The notes under the pieces are model-generated. The model did not search any database. It saw only the letters and a list, made by a program, of their open reading frames with translations, and was not told the DNA's origin. The position numbers and the translations under genes are program-made. From NCBI GenBank assembly GCA_900547745.1, contig URHT01000002.1, positions 60,593 through 124,592 on the forward strand: a DNA stretch of 64,000 bases, written 5' to 3'. This stretch comes from an uncultured Eubacteriales bacterium (GTDB taxonomy: Bacteria > Bacillota > Clostridia > Oscillospirales > Oscillospiraceae). Shown here piece after piece: positions 59,269-64,000 of the stretch (the first letter of the stretch is position 1; each line of letters begins with the position of its first letter).

Positions 59269-59572
59269 CTACTGATTGTAATGATACAACACTTCTTTTC
59301 CATGCCTTTCAGCATACTCAATTTCTTTTTTCACAGATGTTCCAATATAACCATCCATATTTACAACATATATTCCATCACTTAAATCTATTTTTCTGTA
59401 ATGAGCATCTTCAAGTTTTAAAAGTTCATCTTCAGTTGGAACAATATTATCTTCACAATAAACACATTGTAATATATTATATCTTATATCCTTTGCTTAT
59501 TTCAAGGTCATAAGCAATTTTTTTCATATCTTCGGCAAATTTCATGCTTCCACAAATTGTATAAGTTTTCAC
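59269..59572 (-). pseudogene. Frameshifted nucleoside deoxyribosyltransferase-like gene
   Basis: GTG at 59572 reads VKTYTICGSMKFAEDM then stops after KGYKI near 59476. Another frame continues with QCVYCEDNIVPTEDELLK, HYRKIDLSDGIYVVN and IGTSVKKEIEYAERHGK to the stop at 59269. Together they look like a small deoxyribosyltransferase-fold protein of about 98 aa. A 7-bp duplication (ATATAAG/ATATAAT) explains the shift. Confidence 0.7.
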
Positions 59573-59621
59573 CCAATCACCTCATCAAATTCCGATTTGT
59601 CTGCTCACTTTTCGTATTTAA

Positions 59622-59630
59622 ATTATACCA
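59622..59630 (-). promoter_or_regulatory. Extended -10 promoter within the element
   Basis: Minus strand TGGTATAAT; a weak -35 only. Could drive the pseudogene and Nudix gene. Confidence 0.45.
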
Positions 59631-59670
59631 TAAAACTTGTGAACATTTCTACCGCAACTTTGGACTATAT

Positions 59671-59703
59671 GAGAAAAGTCCGAACAGTTTTCTGCCCGGA
59701 CTT
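59671..59703 (-). terminator. Terminator of the tnpV remnant
   Basis: Minus strand arms AAGTCCG and CGGACTT followed by TTCTC, 7 bp after the tnpV stop codon. Confidence 0.6.
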
Positions 59704-59709
59704 CCTCGC

Positions 59710-59909
59710 TCAATCGTAAATCAATTCCGCTTTCACAATCTCCTCTGCCTGTGCCTTGCAAGCGTTCATCTGCCGCACCCATTCCATTTGGTTTTCAGCT
59801 TTCAGTTGCTCGGTCACGCCGTTTTGCTCTGCCAGTGACCGCACGATCAGCTCCATGCGGTTTCGTGCCGCTTCGTCAATCTTAGCGCAATACTGTCTTA
59901 CGTACACCC
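59710..59909 (-). pseudogene. TnpV-like C-terminal remnant
   Basis: The last 64 residues (YCAKIDEAARNRMELIV, GVTEQLKAENQMEWVRQMN, EEIVKAELIYD) match the C-terminus of TnpV proteins carried by clostridial mobile elements. The N-terminal half is missing: the frame is cut at the right end of the element and reads into chromosomal sequence, with a chance ATG at 59949. Confidence 0.65.
59892..59909 (-). repeat. Right terminal inverted repeat
   Basis: Complement reads GGGTGTACGTAAGACAGT. Confidence 0.8.
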
Positions 59910-59916
59910 AGCATAC

Positions 59917-59935
59917 GCTGCGGGACTCTTTTTTT
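59917..59935 (+). terminator. 3' arm of the split metK terminator
   Basis: GCTGCGGGACTC and seven T residues; next to the stop codon of the minus-strand methyltransferase gene, which probably used the same hairpin before the insertion. Confidence 0.85.
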
Positions 59936-60761
59936 ACTTGTCTCGGCATTGGAGCCCCAGCTGATAGAAGGCCACGGCGCTGGCCGCCGCCACGTTGAGA
60001 CTGTCCACTCCGTGGGTCATGGGGATCATCACCGTGTAGTCACACCGGACGATGGTGCCGTCCGCCAGCCCGTCGCCCTCGGTGCCCAGCACCACCGCCA
60101 GCTTCTCCGCCCGCAGCAGGCGGGGGTCGTCCAGCCGCAGGGAGTCCTGCCGCAGGGCCATGGCCGCCGTGGTGAAGCCCAGCTCATGCAGCGTCTCCGT
60201 CCAGTCCACCTCCTCCGGCAGGTACGTCCACGGCACGAGGAACACGTTGCCCATGCTGACACGGGACGCCCGGCGGTACAGAGGGTCGCTGCCCTGCTGG
60301 GTCAGCAGCACCGCGTCCATACCCAGCGCCGCCGCGCACCGGAAGATGGCCCCCACGTTGGTGGGGTTCATCACGTTTTCCAGCACAGCGATGCGCCGCG
60401 CTCCGGCGCACACCTCCGCCACGGAGGGCAGGGGCGGACGCCGCATGGCGCACAGCATCCCCCGGGTCAGGTGGAAGCCGGTGAGCCGCGTCAGCACGTC
60501 CAGCGGCGCGGTGTACACCGGGATATCCGGCTGGCAGCGGGCGAGGATGTCCGCGCCCTTGCCGGTGATGTGCTGCGGCTCCATGAGGAACGACACAGGC
60601 ACGCAGCCCGCGTCCAGCGCCCGTCCGATGACCAGCGGGCTTTCCGCGATGAACAGCGCGTTGGCCGGATCGGCCCGGTTCACCAGCTGGTTTTCCGTGG
60701 CCCGAGCGTAAATATCCAGCTCCGGTGCGGCAAAATCGGTGATCTCGATGGTGCGGGCCAT
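59934..60761 (-). CDS. TrmH/SpoU family RNA methyltransferase
   Basis: A 275-residue enzyme: N-terminal substrate-binding domain and a C-terminal SPOUT knot with motif 1 LENVMNPTNVGAIFRCAAALGMDAVLL, motif 2 VVLGTEGDGL and motif 3 IPMTHGVDSLNVAAASAVAFYQL. Likely methylates a ribose 2'-O in rRNA or tRNA; the target is unknown. 17 bp after ftsH. Confidence 0.9.
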   Translation of the reverse strand: MARTIEITDFAAPELDIYARATENQLVNRADPANALFIAESPLVIGRALDAGCVPVSFLMEPQHITGKGADILARCQPDIPVYTAPLDVLTRLTGFHLTRGMLCAMRRPPLPSVAEVCAGARRIAVLENVMNPTNVGAIFRCAAALGMDAVLLTQQGSDPLYRRASRVSMGNVFLVPWTYLPEEVDWTETLHELGFTTAAMALRQDSLRLDDPRLLRAEKLAVVLGTEGDGLADGTIVRCDYTVMIPMTHGVDSLNVAAASAVAFYQLGLQCRDK

Positions 60762-60778
60762 GGGGCCTCCTTTCTCCG

Positions 60779-62596
60779 TCAGCCGTTGAGGATGCTCATG
60801 AACTCCTCGCCGGTGATGGTCTCCTTCTCGTACAGGTGCCGGGCCAGCTCGTCCAGCTTGGCGCGGTTCTCGGTGAGGATCTGCAGCGCCTTTTCGTGCT
60901 GCTTCTGTACCAGCGCCACCACCTGCTGGTCGATCTTCGTCTGGGTGTCGGCGGAGCAGGCCAGGGAGGCGTCGCCGCCCAAATACTGGTTGGTGACCGT
61001 CTCCAGCGCCACCATACCGAACTCATCGCTCATGCCGTAGCGGGTGATCATGGCCCGGGCCAGCTTGGTGGCCTGCTCGATATCGTTGGAGGCGCCGGTG
61101 GTGATGGAGCCGAACACCACCTCCTCGGCGGCACGGCCACCGGTGAGGGTGGCGATCTTGTTCTCCATTTCCTCCCTGGTCATCAGGTAGTGGTTGCCCT
61201 CCTCCACCTGCATGGTGTAGCCCAGCGCGCCGGAGGTGCGGGGCACGATGGTGATCTTCTGCACCGGGGCGGAGTGGGTCTGCAGCGCCGCCACCAGCGC
61301 GTGGCCGATCTCATGATAGGACACGATCTTCTTCTCATGGTCGGTCATGATGGCGTTCTTCTTCTGGTAACCGGCGATGACCACCTCGATGCTCTCCTCC
61401 AGATCCGACTGTGTGGCGAAGCGGCGGCCGTCCCGGACGGCCCGGAGAGCGGCCTCGTTGACGATGTTGGCCAGCTCCGCGCCGGACGCGCCGGAGGCCA
61501 TGCGGGCGATCTTGTTGAAGTCCACGTCCTCGGCCACCTTGATCTTCCTGGCGTGTACCTTCAGAATGGCTTCGCGCCCCTGCAGATCGGGCAGCTCCAC
61601 CGGTACCCGACGGTCGAAGCGGCCGGGACGGGTCAGCGCCGGGTCAAGGGACTCGGGGCGGTTGGTGGCGGCGAGGATGATGACGCCGTTGTTGCCCTCA
61701 AAGCCGTCCATCTCGGTGAGCAGCTGGTTCAGGGTCTGCTCCCGCTCATCGTTGCCGCCGTACTGGCCGCCGCTTCGCTTCTGACCGATGGCGTCGATCT
61801 CGTCGATGAACACGATGCAGGGGGCCTTCTCCTTGGCCTGATTGAACAGGTCGCGCACCTTGGAGGCGCCCATGCCCACGAACATCTCCACGAATTCGGA
61901 GCCGGACATGGAGAAGAAGGGCACGTTGGCCTCACCGGCCACGGCCTTGGCCAGCATGGTCTTGCCGGTGCCCGGAGGGCCGACAAGCAGGATGCCCTTG
62001 GGCATGGACGCGCCGATCTCCTTGTACTTGCTGGGGTCGTGGAGGTAGTTGACCACCTCCTGCAGGTTCTCCTTGGCCTCGTCCTCGCCGGCTACGTCGT
62101 CAAACTTGATGCCCTCGGCGGACTTGACGTAGACCTTGGCGCTGGACTTGCCCATGTTGAACATCATGGAGTTTCCGCCGCCCATTTTCTTCATCATGCT
62201 GCGGGAGATGACCTGCCCGATGCCGATGAACAGGAGCAGCGGCAGCACCCAGGCCAGGATATCCAACAGCACCGAGCTCTGCTGGATCTCCTCGCCGGTG
62301 GTGGACACGTCCGCGTCCAGCAGACGCTGCACCAGACCGTCGTCGGGGACGATGGCGGTCTTGTAGACGGCCGTCTCCTCCTTGTCCGTAAACAGGATGC
62401 GGTTGCTTTGCTGCTGGATCTCCACGCGGCCCAGCTGGCCCTGCTCCGTCATGGACACGAAGGTGTTGTAGTCCACCTCCTTGATCTGATGCTCCGCCAG
62501 CCACGGCATGGCCAGCAGATTGAACAGCAGCAGTACCAGCAGCGCCACGATATAGTAGTAGAGCAGCGGTTTCTTAGGGGTCTTTACCTCATTCAT
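60779..62596 (-). CDS. ftsH: ATP-dependent zinc metalloprotease FtsH
   Basis: A 605-residue membrane AAA protease: two membrane helices (about 12-32 and 107-127), AAA module with Walker A GPPGTGKTMLAKA, Walker B CIVFIDEIDAIG, SRH TNRPESLDPALTRPGRFDR, and protease site HEIGH (usually HEAGH) near 400. ATG at 62596 with AAGGAG eight bases upstream. Confidence 0.96.
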   Translation of the reverse strand: MNEVKTPKKPLLYYYIVALLVLLLFNLLAMPWLAEHQIKEVDYNTFVSMTEQGQLGRVEIQQQSNRILFTDKEETAVYKTAIVPDDGLVQRLLDADVSTTGEEIQQSSVLLDILAWVLPLLLFIGIGQVISRSMMKKMGGGNSMMFNMGKSSAKVYVKSAEGIKFDDVAGEDEAKENLQEVVNYLHDPSKYKEIGASMPKGILLVGPPGTGKTMLAKAVAGEANVPFFSMSGSEFVEMFVGMGASKVRDLFNQAKEKAPCIVFIDEIDAIGQKRSGGQYGGNDEREQTLNQLLTEMDGFEGNNGVIILAATNRPESLDPALTRPGRFDRRVPVELPDLQGREAILKVHARKIKVAEDVDFNKIARMASGASGAELANIVNEAALRAVRDGRRFATQSDLEESIEVVIAGYQKKNAIMTDHEKKIVSYHEIGHALVAALQTHSAPVQKITIVPRTSGALGYTMQVEEGNHYLMTREEMENKIATLTGGRAAEEVVFGSITTGASNDIEQATKLARAMITRYGMSDEFGMVALETVTNQYLGGDASLACSADTQTKIDQQVVALVQKQHEKALQILTENRAKLDELARHLYEKETITGEEFMSILNG

Positions 62597-62758
62597 GAAG
62601 TCATCTCCTTGTCGCCATATTTTGCAAAGTATTATAGCCGTGCCGCTGCGCAAAGTCAAATGTCAATGCGGCGGAAATGTGTGAATCTTCGCTGAACGGC
62701 ATCGCTGCCGGGAACTTATTGCATATTTTGTGAACAGACTGTGCTGTTTTTGTGAATA

Positions 62759-62800
62759 TTAGCACTCTCCTCTTGACAGTGCTAAAATTGGCGTTATAAT
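62759..62800 (+). promoter_or_regulatory. CIRCE operator and promoter of hsp20
   Basis: TTAGCACTC (62759-62767), 9 bp, CAGTGCTAA (62777-62785): the HrcA operator with one mismatch in the second arm. It overlaps TTGACA (62773-62778); TATAAT is at 62795-62800 (16-bp spacer). HrcA should repress hsp20 until heat shock. Confidence 0.9.
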
Positions 62801-62927
62801 AAGGCCGAACCTTGAGAGAGGGGGGCGAGAGAGTCCCTCCGGAGAGGCTCGAGCATGTTGATACAATGAGGGTAATGTAGAGACGGCGCACCCAAGGCGC
62901 GCCGCAGTACGAATGGAGGTATGACAT
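62801..62927 (+). other. Untranslated leader of hsp20
   Basis: A 120-nt leader rich in GA repeats, with a GGCGCGCC-type hairpin just before the ribosome site GGAGG. Might affect translation with temperature, but no known thermometer was recognised. Confidence 0.35.
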
Positions 62928-63371
62928 ATGTTGCCCAGCATTTTTGGTGAGAACCTGTTTGATGATTTCTTTTCCGATCCCTTTGGCATGATGATCCCGC
63001 AGGGCCGCGATCCCCTGTACGGCAAGCACGCCAAGAACCTGATGAAGACCGATGTCCGCGAGACGGAGGGCACCTACGAGCTGGATGTTGACCTGCCCGG
63101 CTTCACCAAGGACGAGGTGAACGTGGAGCTGAAGAACGGCTATCTGACCATTCAGGCCGCCAAGGGTCTGGATAAGGATCAGTCCGACAAGAAGGGCAAG
63201 TACATCCGTCAGGAGCGCTATGCCGGTGCGTGTAGCCGCACGTTCTATGTGGGCGAGGAGGTAGAGCCGGAGGATGTGACCGCCAAGTTTGAAAACGGCA
63301 TCCTGCAGCTGTCCATCCCCAAGGCCGCCAAGAAGCAGCTGCCCAAGAACACCAGCGTCACCATCGGCTGA
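62928..63371 (+). CDS. hsp20: Small heat shock protein Hsp20
   Basis: A 147-residue alpha-crystallin family chaperone: N-terminal MLPSIFGENLFDDFFSDPF, crystallin domain MKTDVRETEGTYELDVDLPGFTKDEVNVELKNGYLTI to AKFENGILQLSIPKA (GxLxxxxPK-type end). GGAGG before the ATG. Confidence 0.94.
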   Translation: MLPSIFGENLFDDFFSDPFGMMIPQGRDPLYGKHAKNLMKTDVRETEGTYELDVDLPGFTKDEVNVELKNGYLTIQAAKGLDKDQSDKKGKYIRQERYAGACSRTFYVGEEVEPEDVTAKFENGILQLSIPKAAKKQLPKNTSVTIG

Positions 63372-63376
63372 TGTGA

Positions 63377-63420
63377 GAGCAAAAAAATGACCCGCTTTTT
63401 TGCGGGTCATTTTTTTGCTC
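63377..63420. terminator. Bidirectional terminator after hsp20
   Basis: A 19-bp perfect inverted repeat 63377-63395 with 63402-63420; it also contains the stop codon of the small minus-strand gene. Confidence 0.92.
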
Positions 63421-63571
63421 TTTTGTGCAGCGCCTGCAGGCTCAATTCGCCTGCCAGCTTGAACAGCGCGTCTGCCATGACCTGCTCCGGCGGCAGTCCG
63501 CCGGCGGACAGGCCGACCTTCCGATAGAATTCGTACACGGCGCTGTCCACCGTGATAGTCACTTTTTCCAT
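63407..63571 (-). CDS. Small conserved protein, 54 aa
   Basis: MEKVTITVDSAVYEFYRKVG, then SAGGLPPEQVMADALFKLAG and ELSLQALHKRAKK. It looks like a ribbon-helix-helix-type or similar small regulator seen in Oscillospirales; function unknown. The ATG at 63571 has the purine run AGGGGG directly against it, so the GTG at 63562, nine bases away from that run, may be the real start. The last codons lie in the hsp20 terminator. Confidence 0.6.
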   Translation of the reverse strand: MEKVTITVDSAVYEFYRKVGLSAGGLPPEQVMADALFKLAGELSLQALHKRAKK

Positions 63572-63588
63572 CCCCCTGCATCATGATA

Positions 63589-63613
63589 GGACTGAAACCA
63601 GTCCCATTATAAC
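63589..63613 (+). promoter_or_regulatory. Candidate operator and -10 of the XRE gene
   Basis: Perfect inverted repeat GGACTG-AAAC-CAGTCC (63589-63604) directly upstream of TATAAC (63608-63613), in the divergent space between the 54-aa gene and the XRE gene. Confidence 0.5.
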
Positions 63614-63676
63614 ACGATGTCATTCTACAATCAAGAAAAAGAGGACTTATTTCAGTCCGAATTTGCGAGGTGCAGA

Positions 63677-63910
63677 ATGGCGCAGAAGATCAAGCAGGAC
63701 GAGATACGCATCGGGGAAAATATCCGGCGGGTGCGGCTTGAAAGAGGCATCGGACAGACGGAGCTGGTGCGGATGCTCCAGCTGGAGGGCGTGGAGATGA
63801 CCCGCGAGACGCTGGTGAAGATCGAGCGCGGCATCCAGCACATTCAGGCCGTACAGCTGCGCGCCCTGCGGGACGCGCTGGACACCAGCTATGACGAACT
63901 GCTGAAATAA
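63677..63910 (+). CDS. XRE family transcriptional regulator
   Basis: A 77-residue HTH protein: IRIGENIRRVRLERGIGQTELVRMLQLEGVEMTRETLVKIERGIQHIQAVQLRALRDALDTSYDELL, a single XRE domain and little else. ATG at 63677 has GAGG six bases upstream; ATG at 63617 gives 20 more residues but lacks a ribosome site. Confidence 0.85.
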   Translation: MAQKIKQDEIRIGENIRRVRLERGIGQTELVRMLQLEGVEMTRETLVKIERGIQHIQAVQLRALRDALDTSYDELLK

Positions 63911-63946
63911 AAAAGTGTTCTGCCCGTGGGGCAGAACACTTTTTAT
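63911..63946 (+). terminator. XRE gene terminator
   Basis: Arms AAAAAGTGTTCTGCCC and GGGCAGAACACTTTTT. Confidence 0.9.
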
Positions 63947-63957
63947 TGTATATCGAA

Positions 63958-63980
63958 AACCACTCGCTGGGCGAGTGGTT
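63958..63980 (-). terminator. Hairpin at the window end, probable terminator of a minus-strand gene beyond
   Basis: Arms AACCACTCGC (63958-63967) and GCGAGTGGTT (63971-63980); on the minus strand it is followed by TTTTCG. Confidence 0.5.
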
Positions 63981-64000
63981 CAAAAAAGGCTGCTGCCGAT

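Larger units (their letters stand above)
58438..59908. mobile_element. AT-rich element with inverted-repeat ends inserted in the metK terminator
   Basis: The ends are GGGTGTCCGTAAAACAGT (58441-58458) and, reversed, GGGTGTACGTAAGACAGT (59892-59909), 16 of 18 alike. CAGCATA flanks it on both sides (58431-58437, 59909-59915) and looks like a target duplication. The insert is much richer in A+T than the surrounding genome. Contents on the minus strand: tnpV remnant, broken deoxyribosyltransferase-like gene and a Nudix gene; on the left a hairpin-rich stretch. No intact transposase, so it would need help in trans. Confidence 0.8.

Noticed and set aside
1..64000. CRISPR array, rRNA or prophage
   Set aside because: No regularly spaced repeats, no 16S/23S/5S sequence and no phage structural genes were found.

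Overview
The window is a high-GC stretch of a Gram-positive anaerobe, most likely an Oscillospirales (Clostridium cluster IV) gut bacterium of the Intestinimonas/Oscillibacter/Lawsonibacter kind. This is inferred from the Firmicutes-type RNA switches (T-box, SAM-I, lysine riboswitch), the HrcA/CIRCE site, IreB, NrdR, BceRS-AB-like genes, sigma-A promoters and a complete lysine-to-butyrate fermentation cluster. No rRNA, CRISPR array or prophage was seen. Layout: (1) 1-5.1 kb: the end of a GNAT gene, a small zinc protein and a six-gene minus-strand operon rpe-recR-apbE-NusG II-Gx transporter-AAA ATPase. (2) 5.1-18.8 kb: housekeeping genes: a zinc-ribbon membrane protein, an NlpC/P60 wall hydrolase, ireB, T-box-controlled pheST, an nnrD-lipoprotein-alr-mazF cluster, nrdR, a DUF421/DUF4363 pair and glmS. 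(3) 18.8-29.4 kb: lysine fermentation. kamB and kamC (reactivase) come first; then a consensus promoter and a lysine riboswitch precede kal-kce-kdd-kamA-kamD-kamE, followed by a separately promoted butyrate-acetoacetate CoA-transferase (atoD-atoA). Lysine is isomerised, oxidised and cleaved with acetyl-CoA to acetoacetate and 3-aminobutyryl-CoA, deaminated to crotonyl-CoA, and the CoA of butyryl-CoA is passed to acetoacetate; the butyryl-CoA dehydrogenase and thiolase steps are not in the window. (4) 29.4-40.4 kb: a metQNI methionine importer whose MetQ is circularly permuted and whose leader encodes a Met/Cys-rich peptide before a terminator; then glyA, two transporters and polA-rimI-tsaD. 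(5) 40.4-43.2 kb: an intergenic gap, tRNA-Thr(CGT), a VbhA-like/Fic pair, a lower-GC lipoprotein and a FadR-type regulator. (6) 43.2-47.1 kb: a large iron-sulfur flavoprotein with hypA and hypB. (7) 47.1-56 kb: a GntR/YtrA-controlled ABC exporter operon divergent from a BceRS-AB-like peptide sensing and resistance locus. (8) 56-64 kb: a rhomboid-like protein lacking the catalytic serine, SAM-I-controlled metK, a 1.47-kb AT-rich element with inverted-repeat ends that has split the metK terminator, an rRNA methyltransferase, ftsH, CIRCE-controlled hsp20 and two small genes. The most unusual observations are the lysine riboswitch wired as an ON switch for catabolism (its P1 strand is also the 5' arm of the terminator), the permuted MetQ, the Met/Cys-rich leader peptide and the terminator-splitting element. 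All calls are from reading sequence without database searches.
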